A stretch of 57,694 nucleotides of DNA from Sporisorium sorghi (taxonomy: Eukaryota > Basidiomycota > Ustilaginomycetes > Ustilaginales > Ustilaginaceae). Each line of letters begins with the position of its first letter. Position 1 is the stretch's first letter. The stretch is from positions 1-57,694 of the forward strand of contig JALCCG010000133.1 of the NCBI GenBank assembly GCA_023212695.1, written 5' to 3'. This document shows positions 47,273-56,953 of this stretch, piece after piece. The notes under the pieces were generated by a model. The model was given only the letters and a program-made list of their open reading frames with translations. It ran no database searches and was not told the origin of the DNA. Made by a program: the position numbers and the translations under genes.

Positions 47273-49105
47273 CTAGGCAAGCATCAACGTCTTGGCCACA
47301 TCGTCCACCTGGGCCTTGACCCGACTGCCGGGCAAGTTCATAAACGCAAACACGTGGTGCCAGTCGATGCACTCGACCAGACTCACCCGCACCTGTGTCT
47401 GCACATCGCCCAGGTTCGCCACGAACAGCTTGATCTGGTCGTAGAACAGCTCGGCGGTTCCTGTCGTCACCAGCATCTCGGTCTCTGCCTCCTCCTCCTC
47501 CTCCTCCTCCTCTACCGGGCGGAAGAGCAGCAGGCACTGAGCGAGGTACTTGTTGCGCCGCGCATCGAGGCCCTGCGAGAAGAGCGGGTGGAACGCGCCC
47601 AGCTCCAAGATGGTCGTGGGCAGGTCGTTGGCCAGACTGCTGAGCTCTGAGTCAAAGTTCGCCGCGCGCGTCGCAGCGTACGGGTCGATATCGTAGCGCG
47701 CAGCCACCGTGTCGATGTTCGCCTCGCCGCTGCCTTCGGGCAGATGAGGACTGTGACGTCCCTCTACACGGATAACATGGCGCAGATAGTCGTCGCGCGC
47801 CAGCGAGCACATGTACGGCGAGATGACATCCACGTCCTTATTGCGCACAAAGCTCTCCGTACCCAACGTAAGATCAGTCATGGGACTGTGAAGCACCAGC
47901 TTCCTCGCTCTCCCCAACGCACGCCCTCGCTGGCTCCACATCAAGCTGCTCAGGTACAGCTGCAGGCTGAGCGCCAGTCCTCCGCCCGCCGAGTCGCCCA
48001 TGAGGATCACGTTCTCCGGCATGAACCCCAGCCGCTTGGTCACGTACACCCACGCTGCGAGCGCATCCTGCAGCGCGGCAGGAAAGGCTCGGCGGTCCGA
48101 CGTCGCCTTGCGGAAGTTGACGCCGAGCACACGCAGCGACGTCTGCCGGCACACGGTCCACGAGAGCGGACCCTGCGGCGCATGGCCCGAATGGTAGCCG
48201 CCGCCGCCGACGAGGAAGAGCACCATGCGCTCGTGCGGCGAGAGGGGGCAGGTCCGGAACCGATACCGGACAGGTCGTTGCCCGGTTTGACCGAGATCAC
48301 TTTGCCGCGCGATACGGCGGATGCGACGGACTTCCACTGCCAGAACGCGGCGACGGGGACGGGGTGGACGTCGAACTGCTGACCGTCGACTTGTCCGCGC
48401 AGGATGTCGAGCGGGCACGTTCTCGGCAACGGCGTCGTAGGGTGCTGGTGGAGGCGCCATGGACAGCGAGTCGTCGGTGCAAGTGGAGAGCGATGTTGCG
48501 TTTGCCGCTTGTTCGATTGGATCTTTTGCCCGCTGCTCGTCGTGGTGGTCGATGTGACCGTTCTGCTGAGCATGTCGTTTCCTTAGCCCTTCATGCCCAT
48601 TCTGCGCCGCCTCGCCGTTGCTCCTGTCCACCGCTCCAGACGTCGGTAGAGGCGGCAGAGTCACACCCTTCATGCCCCCTTCCGAACAGCCACTTGCTCG
48701 CCCTACGGCACCGTGCTCTCCTCCTCCCACCCCATCCCCCTAGGCGAGCCGTACACGAGCGCCCAAAACAAACTCCCCCACCAGCGGCACGCCCAGCGTC
48801 TGCCCCACACTCCAGCTCGGCATCCTCGTCGGAAACCTCCCTCGTCCCCAGCCTTTCTCCAACCACGTGTCCTTGGGCCACACCGCGTGGCTCAGCACGG
48901 CAGCCAGCGTGTGCACGGGCAGCACCACCGCCAGCACGTACCACACGCGCACGAGCGAGACAAATAGCGCCGAGAGCGTGTGCTCGAGCGTCTGCGCATC
49001 GCGCGGTGGAAACCGTCGCTCTTCGAGGGCTGGAAACGGCGTCGGCGAGTAGAACGACCACGACGGCGTGCGCAGGTGGCCGTAGTGGCCCGAAGCGGTC
49101 TTCAT
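47273..49105 (-). pseudogene. Alpha/beta-hydrolase (hormone-sensitive-lipase-like esterase), reading frame broken
   Basis: The N-terminus starts at the ATG at 49105 (MKTASGHYGHL) with a membrane segment (LVRVWYVLAVVLPVHTLAAVL). The catalytic half lies in the same frame: oxyanion region LVGGGGYHSGH, nucleophile GDSAGG, and probable acid and base in FYDQIKLF and WHHVFAF. The frame is interrupted twice. Near 48763 the plausible coding shifts by one base (a GGG run), then returns before 48705; frame one meets TAG at 48740-48742. Near 48414 it shifts again (another GGG run) and returns near 48254. The intervening stretches read naturally only in the alternate frame (VDGQQFDVHPVPVAAFWQW). This is either a decaying gene or a working gene with local sequence errors. 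It is convergent with the DUF3605 gene. Confidence 0.65.
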
Positions 49106-49944
49106 CGTTGCGCGATGTTTCCTCCCCGTAGTGTTGCTGTGCTGTGATGCTGTGGTCGAGAGGAAAGGGAAGAGCGCACCGCCGTGTGGTCTGGATGGCA
49201 GGCGTTGACCAAGCCAGCCCACGAATTCGCCCGCATTGCTCGCTTATGCTCGACTTTGCAGCCCAGCCGAGCCGCCTGTGTTTGCATGGATGCTCGTTGC
49301 CCCGATTAGCGTGGAAGCGTGGACCCCGCTGCTGTACGTCTGTCCAAATGCCGTCCAAATTCGCCGGCTTCTTGAGCAACAGTTCACCGGCGTAGTTGCT
49401 CACTCGTCACCTCCTCCTCCTGATCTCTGCTCTTTTCTGTGTGATGAGCGCTTGTGAGCAGTGGTGGAAGTCACGATTCAAAAGACGAGTCAGACCTGGC
49501 TGATCAAAGGCACGATCTCTGGCTGATCGAGTGCGATGCAGTTGCAGCCTCAGAAGTCGTGAGGACAACTGCGACCCACCTTTTTGTATCACACTCTGTG
49601 GGAAAAGGAGGCGCGACTTCATCAAGGGCACCCGTGGGAGCGTCACCGGCTACAACGGTGAGCGGCATCAACGGCCTCTTGCACGTTTTTGTTCCTCGAA
49701 TGAAGTCGGCCCCACTTGGTGCTGCGAGGAAGGGGGGGCTAAAGATGAGGCGCATGGCTGGTTCTCAGGGTGGTGTGCTTCTTTCTTTGCAACCATCGAG
49801 GTGTCGCTGCCTACAGTCTCCGTTCCTGCCTACAGTCCCTACAAGTAGAAGTCCACCACCTTCCTTTCGATCAGCGCTGGTTCATCTCGTCAAGGATCTA
49901 TGCTCTGACCATTCGACCAGAGCCCTCAATCGAAAATCTTCACC
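49106..49944. other. Intergenic region at the boundary with the secreted-protein region
   Basis: About 840 bases. Several overlapping short ORFs on both strands have mixed composition and no domain or signal peptide that would support a gene. The last 100 bases lead into the 341-residue secreted protein. Confidence 0.4.
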
Positions 49945-50970
49945 ATGAATCGCCTCGCCACATTCACCCTGATCATCGCCATCTTCAGCCTCGCTCTGGC
50001 GGCACCACCCAAGCCGAGCCCTTACGCCGCACCGCCCGCTGGCCGGGATCTCTACTTCCGCAGCGCCGATCTCGAGCCAACCGACTTCCCAGAATCGACT
50101 CATGCCGGCTTCGACAAACACGACAACCTGCACAACGACTTCTCCATCCTTGGCCCCAAGGGCTTCTGGACCCAGCCCTCGATGCGCGCGCACTATGAGA
50201 AAACCAAACACGAGCGCTTCCATCCGGACCTCTACCCCACGACGCCACCGTTCGAGCACTGGTTCAAGGAAAGACAGCTGATCGCGGCGATCAAGATGGC
50301 TCAGCAAAATATCAGACATCAGACGGAAAACTCGAATCTCGACAAGCTTGACCTGCTCAAGCTCGAAATGCGGCGGGGCGAGATGCTGGCGCTGTTGAGG
50401 AGCGTACAGATCAAGATGAAGCTCGATTACGGCGTGATGAGCCAGGAAGCGAGACTGGTCGAGGAGGAACTGTACCGCATGTGGATGAGTTTCTTGAAGG
50501 TTAGTCAGAGGGACAAGGTCGACAACGAGATGTGGCAGCGGCACGCAGAGTGGTTCGCGAACGATGTCAAAGAGGAGGAAGAGTACATAAAGCAAGAGAA
50601 GGAGAAGGCGAGACGCGCGGCGGAGGCGGCTTTCGCTGAGCACCAGTGGCTGGCCGCGAGGCAAGCACTGCAGAGCAACACGCCTAGGCGGTGGTCTCGT
50701 GTTCCGGGTGTCGAGACTTCCTTGCACAGTTCAGCGGAGCTGCGTGGCTACGACGAGGCGAGGAAGGCGCTCCAGAGCAAGACGCCCAGGCGATGGTCCA
50801 GCGTGCCGGGAGAAGCGTCTTCGTCCGCCGTCGGTCCAGCGGACCAGGAAGCTGTACTGCAAGCTCCAGTGCACAGGACCTTGGACTCGACGGGCGGACT
50901 GCCCACCTTCGCGACAGGCGAGACTCTCGAAGAGCTGCAAAAGGCTATGGGAACAGGATTCAAACTGTAA
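49945..50970 (+). CDS. Predicted secreted protein, candidate effector, 341 residues
   Basis: Starts with a clear signal peptide (NRLATFTLIIAIFSLALAA, cleavage near residue 20). No known domain is recognised. Residues about 105-240 are strongly helical and charged (EHWFKERQLIAAIKMAQQNI and following, then KEEEEYIKQEKEKARRAAEA), suggesting a helical bundle or coiled coil. Then ALQS[NK]TPRRWS[RS]VPG occurs twice with a 34-residue period (about 241 and 275), a recent internal duplication. It has no cysteine-rich pattern. It lies next to a group of minus-strand secreted-protein genes but lacks their W-[WE]-x-x-Y motif and intron, so it is a neighbour rather than a family member. Role in host interaction is inference from secretion and context. 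Confidence 0.7.
   Translation: MNRLATFTLIIAIFSLALAAPPKPSPYAAPPAGRDLYFRSADLEPTDFPESTHAGFDKHDNLHNDFSILGPKGFWTQPSMRAHYEKTKHERFHPDLYPTTPPFEHWFKERQLIAAIKMAQQNIRHQTENSNLDKLDLLKLEMRRGEMLALLRSVQIKMKLDYGVMSQEARLVEEELYRMWMSFLKVSQRDKVDNEMWQRHAEWFANDVKEEEEYIKQEKEKARRAAEAAFAEHQWLAARQALQSNTPRRWSRVPGVETSLHSSAELRGYDEARKALQSKTPRRWSSVPGEASSSAVGPADQEAVLQAPVHRTLDSTGGLPTFATGETLEELQKAMGTGFKL
50665..50811 (+). repeat. Two 102-base imperfect repeats inside the secreted-protein gene
   Basis: GCx-CT-CAGAGCAA-ACGCC begins at 50665 and again at 50767, coding ALQSNTPRRWSRVPG and ALQSKTPRRWSSVPG. The in-frame period of 34 codons shows a tandem duplication kept open. Confidence 0.7.
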
Positions 50971-51301
50971 ACACTCGCATCCTTCACCTCGCTCTTCGTC
51001 CTTTCGTGTCACAGATCCTTTTCATCGTCAATGTAGCCAGGCTTGATGCCGATCCTGTCCGACCGGTTTGATGTCTGTTGCGTTCGAACCCACTCCCTCT
51101 GACAATGCTCAGTCGGCGGCACCACCTCAGCCGTTGCATTTCATTTTCTGCCCTTTGAGCAACCACCCCACCATCCACGTCAGCCTTGACCTCGGCCTTT
51201 CACTTCCGCTGGCTATGTTTGCATCCACCATGGCTTGCTTCTCCCCTTCCTCCTTTACGCCATCATCATCATCATCATCCACAACCGCTCCGACAAAAAC
51301 C
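50971..51301. other. Region between the 341-residue and 50-residue secreted-protein genes
   Basis: About 330 bases with no gene recognised. The plus-strand frame continues into the 50-codon ORF but this part is low-complexity. Confidence 0.35.
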
Positions 51302-51454
51302 ATGTCGCCTCCACGCCCTTCCAACCGAGTCGTCATCAGTGCGATCCTGGCCACCTTGATCGTGGTTGCAGCGGCACTACCGATCACCCCATTCCGCCCA
51401 GGTCCCATCCACGACGCTTCCAAAGGCAGCTACCTGGCTCGCGGTCTCAAGTGA
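51302..51454 (+). CDS. Very short predicted secreted protein or truncated effector, 50 residues
   Basis: Starts with a basic N-terminus and hydrophobic core (RVVISAILATLIVVAAALP), a good signal peptide, then only about 22 residues (ending YLARGLK) before a stop. A longer in-frame start at 51068 would bury the signal peptide, so the ATG at 51302 is preferred. It may be a complete micropeptide, the first exon of a gene whose remainder is not recognisable, or a remnant of an effector gene. No domain recognised. Confidence 0.4.
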   Translation: MSPPRPSNRVVISAILATLIVVAAALPITPFRPGPIHDASKGSYLARGLK

Positions 51455-51866
51455 ATCTTCGTCCTTCCACCTTCCTTTAAATTCGCGTCGTACAAGCAGC
51501 ACACTCTCAAGAATCACCACGCGTAGTAGTCACACTTTCTTCGGTGAACGCATGACTGTGATTCAACGAATATGGATGGAGGAGTGATTTGATTGAGAGT
51601 GGACAGAGGGGTGATTGATGGAAAGTGGACGGAGAAGCGATGAGGCGGAAGTGTGGACAGAGCAATTTGAGGACACGGAGCGTGGGTGAAGCTTGGGTTG
51701 ACTGTGATGAAGCTCGCCATGCTTTGGGGAGCTACCTGTTGTGCACGAGATTATGACTTTTCGCAGGAACGAGCGAAGTGATTTGCCCTTGTTGCAGCGG
51801 CAGGTGATCAACGCGAAGCTGAACACCGGGTGCGACTGTTCGCAGCAACAGCTCGAGCTGAGGCAA
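51455..51866. other. Region between the 50-residue ORF and the degenerate effector locus
   Basis: About 410 bases. It contains imperfect short repeats of GTGGACAGAG / GTGGACGGAG type near 51598-51665. No supported gene. Confidence 0.35.
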
Positions 51867-53153
51867 TTACACAGGAGGGTGAAAGTCACTAGGTGTCATC
51901 TTGACCATCAACCCCTCGAGCTGGCCCAGCAATTCCAGATCTTCCCTAACGTAGCTGACGTGAAACGCATATAATTTCGTCGGGTACCTCCCCATGTGTC
52001 TATCGGCCCATCTCTGCAGCTCCCCGTTCCAGTCTCTAACGGGAGTTGATATCCAACGTTCCTCGTCGGGTGTCAAGTTGTGAGGGTAGATTCTCCTAAG
52101 AGATCTGTTCATGCAAACAAATGGCTAGCTTCGTGTCAGTAGCCCGCTTTACTCTCCGAGCGAGAACAGGTTCCGAGGCGCACCAACTTAGCGTACGGTG
52201 TTTGATAGATGCGCCATGCGAGTTGTCAGCGCCTTGGCCTCCGCAACGTAAAATTCGTCCTTATCTGTATCGAACAGGGTTGGTTGTGTTCCCAAAGTGT
52301 AACGCTGGTGATAGAGTTCCCAGTTTCGCCGGGCTGCCGCCACATCTCCAGGCGTGAAGCTGTCTACGTGTACAGGCTGACCAGCGCTGCCGTGGGACTC
52401 TAGTCCAGCAGAACCGAACGCCGCAGCGCCACTCGACGAGGCACCTGGCTGGGTATGCAGGCGCGTGAGCTTGCTGCACTGGCCGACTACGAAAGGCCCT
52501 CTGCCGGCTGGACTCGCCTCTAGCCACCTCTTGTCCAGACATGCTGGTTCCGGCCTGACCAGCGACTCGCTGCAAACTAGTCGGATCAGCTAGCTGAGAA
52601 GAATCGAATCGGGCTCTAACCGAACGAGCGGCTGGGTCGAAAGTAGTCGATTCAGCCGGCGACAGAGGTCCCCTCCGGACGCCTGGCTGGCTGGCTAGCG
52701 CTCGCATCAACTGGCTCGGAAGGTCTCGATCGGAACACGTTCGGAGGAACGTCAAGCAGCTTGAGGAGGTATCGTTCCAAATCTAGTCGGATGAATGCCA
52801 GGCTGCACGGTACTCGAATGATCTGGCTGAGGAGGCCCCACCCGAGCAAGAGGAGAGAGCGGAAGACGTCAACTGATCTCTCCTGGCGTTTGAGGGCTCC
52901 GGGGCGCATTGGCGGTAGGCGATTCCGAGATTGGTGAATCACTAGGAGAGGGTTGGGCCACGCGGAGAAACCGGAACACATTCTTTCTATTGTTTCCATC
53001 GTTTCCATCGTTTCTATTGTTTCCATCGTTTCCATCGTTTTTATCGGCTCTCTTACCCAAAGTCGCGGCCGAACATTGTTCGACGGGAGAGAGAAGGAAC
53101 AAGATGGATAGCATCCAAGAGGAGACCACCAACGAAAGGAGGAAGCTCCTCAT
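51867..53153 (-). pseudogene. Decayed member of the tandem secreted-protein (WWxxY-type) family
   Basis: Begins at 53153 with a signal peptide (MRSFLLSLVVSSWMLSILF...), then a repeat of NDGNDGNNR, and meets TGA at 52871-52869. More in-frame stops follow. A long stretch (about 52750-52460) reads best in another frame. The original frame resumes with NWELYHQRYTLGTQPTLFD near 52290, matching the W-[WE]-x-x-Y ... P-x-x-F-[DE] pattern of the downstream genes, and stops at 52188. A final exon-like block (52106-51867, RRIYPHNLTPDEERW to the stop) resembles their second exons. No GT-AG pair I tried joins the parts in frame. A TATA-like box lies about 85 bases upstream. It is probably a pseudogene; an unusual multi-intron gene is the alternative. 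Confidence 0.55.
52984..53037 (-). repeat. Six 9-base tandem units (two 27-base blocks)
   Basis: On the plus strand tttctattg-tttccatcg-tttccatcg occurs twice in succession. On the minus strand it codes NDGNDGNNR repeated within the degenerate secreted-protein locus. Confidence 0.85.
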
Positions 53154-53232
53154 TTTCGGCAGATGGCAGGGAGAAGTCGTGTAGCGTGTGGTGGTTGGGA
53201 GGGATTTGCGTTGAGATGCGAAGCAAGCGGCT

Positions 53233-53243
53233 CGTATTTATGC
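53233..53243 (-). promoter_or_regulatory. TATA-like box of the degenerate secreted-protein locus
   Basis: Minus strand reads CATAAATACG about 80-90 bases before the ATG at 53153, the same distance as in the next two family genes. Confidence 0.4.
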
Positions 53244-53370
53244 CTTTCGTTCGGCAGATCCACACGGCCTCAACACCGCTTCAACAGAAGAGGCCGCATC
53301 TTAGACAACAGCAAGGCAAGCACAGCGGTGGCAATTTTGACTTGTGCGTGCGTGCGTGCGTGCAACATGC

Positions 53371-53555
53371 GCGCCCAGTACCACCAGTGGTCTCTCTTCA
53401 TCTCCTCGTTGCACAGTGCGTGAGACACGACCGCACAGTACCACCAGACGGAGTCGCTTCATCGTCTCGTTGCGCAAAGCGTGGGACACGCCGGCTCAGC
53501 ACCACCAGTGGTGTCATTTCATTTTCCCCGTTGTGCAAAAAGGTGTCTTGCCCGG
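53371..53555. repeat. Three degenerate tandem repeats of about 60 bases
   Basis: The core CAG[TC]ACCACCAG begins at 53376, 53436 and 53497 (periods 60 and 61). Each is followed by TTCAT...CGTTG-GCA-AG-GTG. The units differ at many positions, so the array is old or fast-evolving. Confidence 0.7.
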
Positions 53556-54099
53556 GAAAGCCAGCGTCCGACACCTGATTCACACGCCTTTCATATGTTG
53601 CCACCGTTTGTGATTGTCTGCTGCAATCTGCAGGCAAGGTGGACGCTCGGAACAGTTTCGGTATGCACTGCACACTCTGTTGCCTCAAATCTGTGCTCTG
53701 CGTGGGGGGAGCGTCTCACAATGACAGAAGTCAATTGGCGGACACGCACTCCCGAGGCTCACAAGCGAACTCCTGATCGAAGCTACCTTCGCAGGTGAGA
53801 TCCTTCGAACTCAATGTCAACATGACTCAAGCTTTTGCTTCGCGATCGTCGACTTACCGATGTCGACGACGATAGGTATCACGATCTCAATAGACGACAG
53901 GTGACTACAGCTCGGGCGCGATGTGACTTTATGGTGGATGCTCTTCATTCCCACTTTGAATGTAACAAATGAAGCTTCGGCGACTTCACTGGAATGAAGA
54001 GGTTTGAACAATGAGCGGCGCGAGAAACTCCTGTCGCTGCTGATGCGGCAGGCGAACAGCCAAGCTTTGTTGCACCAAGGGAGGATGGTCGCCAGCCCA

Positions 54100-54656
54100 C
54101 TAAAGAGACACGTCAGGCAGATGCTTGGCTACATCGTAAAGCACGCTTTCGACCTCAGCTACGGCCTCTTTCTCCTGTCTCAGCTTTTCGAGAATCTTGT
54201 AAGCATTTCCCTCTGCCGTGAGCGACTCATAGTCCCACGCATAGAAGCTCGTGCCCAGCGTCGCCTTCTGAGCCTGACTCAATGCTTGAAGGGTCTGTAG
54301 ATTGTTGAGCACTCGTCTATCGAAGCAAAAGACTCCTTGTGTCAGTAAACTCGATTCAACGCTCGTTTGTGTCTTGGTCAGACTCACCTTTTGAGGCGGG
54401 CAAGTTCGGCGAGTCGCTCTCGGAATGGTTGAAGCCTGTCCACGAGCCCTCGGAAATCCAGTTGATAAACAGAGCGCTGCTCGGGCGGTGACTTTGGAGA
54501 TTGGTTCTGCTCGTACGATTGCCACCAGTCTGCAGCCAGAGGTCGACCATCGGCCAAAGCGCCATTCTTGACCGGTGCCGGGGCTGCAGAGACCGACAGG
54601 AGGAGGAGCACCACCAGCAAGAGGGCAGGGAGCTTGAAGTTGAAGATGGATTTCAT
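54100..54656 (-). CDS. Predicted secreted protein, WWxxY-type tandem family, member 1 (two exons)
   Basis: Exons 54656-54388 and 54316-54100 with a 71-base intron (donor AAAAG|GTGAGT, acceptor TTCGATAG|A, phase 2), giving 161 residues. The start at 54656 gives a strong signal peptide (FNFKLPALLLVVLLLLSVSA, cleavage near 24). DWWQSYEQ carries the motif at residues 44-48. A helical stretch rich in Leu/Arg (FRERLAELARLKR) runs to the splice site. Exon 2 begins RVLNNLQTLQAL, then FYAWDYESL and a charged helix (EVESVLYDV). A TATA-like box lies about 80 bases upstream. No known domain and no cysteine pattern. Function is unknown; a host-interaction effector is a reasonable inference from secretion, tandem copies and divergence. 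Confidence 0.68.
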
Positions 54657-55552
54657 TGTTGGCGATGCTGGTTGCTGTAATAGGCCTAGTTTGTGGGAAT
54701 GGACGCATGGCCGTTTTGACCTCAAGGCGACCCGCTTATATGGCCTTCACCCGCAACCCTCGCCCTTCGAGTCCACGCAGACATCCTCGTGTACAAACCC
54801 GAGTTCTTAGCGCAGAAGTCTGTTGCAAACTTCATGTGAGCTGCAAGTACAAGTCCAGGGTACACACACACACACATTCAACGAGACGGCTCCGTACGCA
54901 GCGTCTTTCGACATCGTAGCGGACGCTTGTACATCAGAATGGGCGAGTGGGGTGCTCAATGTATGTCGGTCTCCATCGTTGACCTGAACTTTTCCCCATT
55001 TTCATTAACGGAAGTGGCTCCAACGACCAAAAGCGCAGAAACCACGGCGTCGCGCCTGTCTTGCCCTGTGTCCATGCTTCGTCTTGTGTAAAAGTCGGAT
55101 GTTGCATTCCAAACGCTTTCCGGTTCCGCTTGACTTATGCGACTCGCCAATTGTTCTCCACCGACTATGCAACTCGGGAGACGCATTCACACCCGTGAGT
55201 AAAATATGCACTACAGTCCCCACGCTGTGAGGCGTTGCGCTCTGTCGAGGCGAAGCGTGGGAGTAACGATGTGCCATCCGTCAGAGTCGATGACTAAAAG
55301 CAATGTTTCGGCATGGTCGGAACAATGGATGTGCAATCGGACGTGGGCGGCTCAAGGTGGGGGCAAAGACCCGTCCACGTCAGCTCGTCTCTTCAATCTG
55401 ATCGAGCACTGGAAGGGTCTTTCTGTAATCGATTGCACACGGCTTTGAGCTTTGCTTACATTTGGTTGGTACCTCCGAGTCTGCGCTGAAGATCTCAATG
55501 AAGTACAGACAAGTCTGAGTGCGAATTCGCATGACTGGATCAGAGCAGCGCC
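54657..55552. other. Intergenic region between tandem secreted-protein members 1 and 2
   Basis: About 900 bases without a supported gene. It holds the TATA-like box of member 1 and a short (CA)n run near 54862-54874. ORFs of 70-90 codons on both strands show no signal peptide or family motif. Confidence 0.4.
54735..54745 (-). promoter_or_regulatory. TATA-like box of secreted-protein member 1
   Basis: Minus strand reads GGCCATATAAG about 80-88 bases before the ATG at 54656. Confidence 0.5.
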
Positions 55553-56521
55553 TCAAATCGGCTTGGTACCCACCGTCTCGAGGATTCGTTCAACCTCCTT
55601 GGCATGGTTCTCCTCCGCATCCATAAAGCTTTGGTACCAAGCAGCTTTCTCCCTGTCCCTCAGATCCTTGAGCAACACATCCCTCCAAGGATGAAATGAC
55701 CGTTGCAAGCGAAGTAGATCTTGCGCGTCTAAGCGATCTTGCATGTCTTCAAGCACCTGCCTGTTTTTGAAAGAAGGTACGGAAGAGCATCAGCTTCGTC
55801 ACCATCTAGCACGTCGAGAGCGAAGAAAGCATACCCACTGTCGAACCGCATCAAGCGCAAGGATCCTCTCGGTATATCTCTGGTACGCCATCATCCTCTC
55901 ATCTGAATGAGCACCCCCTCGAGTCTCGAACACTTTCGGCCAGGGGCCCTGGTGAGCGTCTCGATAGATCTGCCACCAGCTGTAATACCGCTCGCGGTTC
56001 TTCAAGGCACTGTGGCCAACCGGAGGAAGCGAAGGCCTCCAAGCGAGCGGAACGATGTTCAAAGGAGTTGTACTGAATCGACTCGAACTCGAAGCTCCAG
56101 CGTCGAGCTGTCGAGAAACCTGTCCAGCTGATTCGCGTTCGAGAGGGCGGAAGGGGCTTGGTGCAGTGGGCAAGGCTGGCTTTTGGGACGGATAGTAGAT
56201 CCAGGTGATCCTTTTCGCCCGCTTTGAAGGATAGTCATCGACTGGAAGTGACTCGCTTTCGCCGGCAGGACGTGGCCTGCGTGCAATGTCGGTGGAAGCA
56301 TCATTCGAGCTAGATGAGCGTTGAGAGCTATCCCTCGAGGAGCTGGATGAGCTCGAGGAGGATTTAGAGCCATCCGTCGCTGTCTTCGTGGTTGGACTCT
56401 GTTGGCCCGCGTCAAGCAGCTGCTGGGTGGTACCTGGCGAAGATGGCGGCGATGCCGCCAAGCAAAGAACGATCAGTTGGATCGTCACAGCGCAGAATCT
56501 CCAGAGTCCTTGAAGCTTCAT
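55553..56521 (-). CDS. Predicted secreted protein, WWxxY-type tandem family, member 2 (two exons)
   Basis: Exons 56521-55835 and 55756-55553, 78-base intron (donor TGG|GTATGC, acceptor CAGGCAG|GTG, phase 0 as modelled), 296 residues. The signal peptide is LWRFCAVTIQLIVLCLAA (cleavage near 23). A Ser-rich stretch (about 50-75) and a basic/Pro region follow. YSWWQIYRDAHQGPWPKVFE carries the family motif at 182-186 with P-x-x-F-E behind it. Exon 1 ends RILALDAVRQW. Exon 2 has VLEDMQDRLDAQDLLRLQ, an aromatic pair (AAWYQSF) and the closing helix AKEVERILETV. A TATA-like box lies about 80 bases upstream. It is the longest member because of the inserted Ser-rich segment. No known domain; effector role inferred. 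Confidence 0.68.
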
Positions 56522-56953
56522 CTTGGACGATGTGTAAGGGAGTGTTCGTGGTCCGTTTTGCCAATGTAAAAAATGCTAGTCCATTGTCTGCTGCCCTTTG
56601 TATATGTATCATTTTCTCGAGACTCGATAACGAAGGAATCTCTCAGCTCATTTCGTTCCACGGTCACGGTGGGTGCGCGGTCCGCACCTCGTATCCTGAA
56701 AGATCGAAGGTCGCATTGCAGCTGTGAGAACTCAGTGTAGCGCTTCATCTACATTTTTCTCACAACGTCGTCAAGCGCTTCATAAATAAGCAGCCACCAA
56801 CATGCAAGCACGCACGCAGTACACTGCTTCGGGGGAAAGTCCCGCTATTTCCGAAGCGAGGTTCGGTAGACTTGGATGGAAGGAGCGGGCCCATTCGGCT
56901 ACACTGAAAAGTCAAAAGATCGTAATTCAAATTGGGCTGGGAAGCACTGCAGG
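56522..56953. other. Intergenic region between tandem secreted-protein members 2 and 3
   Basis: About 430 bases, with the TATA-like box of member 2 near its left end. No gene supported. Confidence 0.45.
56600..56610 (-). promoter_or_regulatory. TATA-like box of secreted-protein member 2
   Basis: Minus strand reads GATACATATAC about 80-90 bases before the ATG at 56521. Confidence 0.45.

Larger units (their letters stand above)
53154..54099. other. Intergenic region between two tandem secreted-protein loci
   Basis: About 950 bases with no gene supported. It holds a TATA-like box for the degenerate copy, a (TGCG)n microsatellite (about 53344-53363) and three degenerate 60-base repeats (53371-53555). 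Short ORFs across the repeats have no signal peptide or conserved sequence. Confidence 0.4.

Noticed and set aside
48251..48418. Frame changes in the esterase explained by introns
   Set aside because: No GT-AG pair of plausible length removes the shifted stretches, and those stretches themselves look like coding sequence in the other frame.
49454..49948. 164-codon plus-strand ORF before the 341-residue secreted protein
   Set aside because: It overlaps the start of the secreted protein in another frame, has mixed composition and no recognisable feature.
53371..53555. CRISPR-like array
   Set aside because: Units are degenerate and directly abutting with no spacers, and the sequence is eukaryotic.
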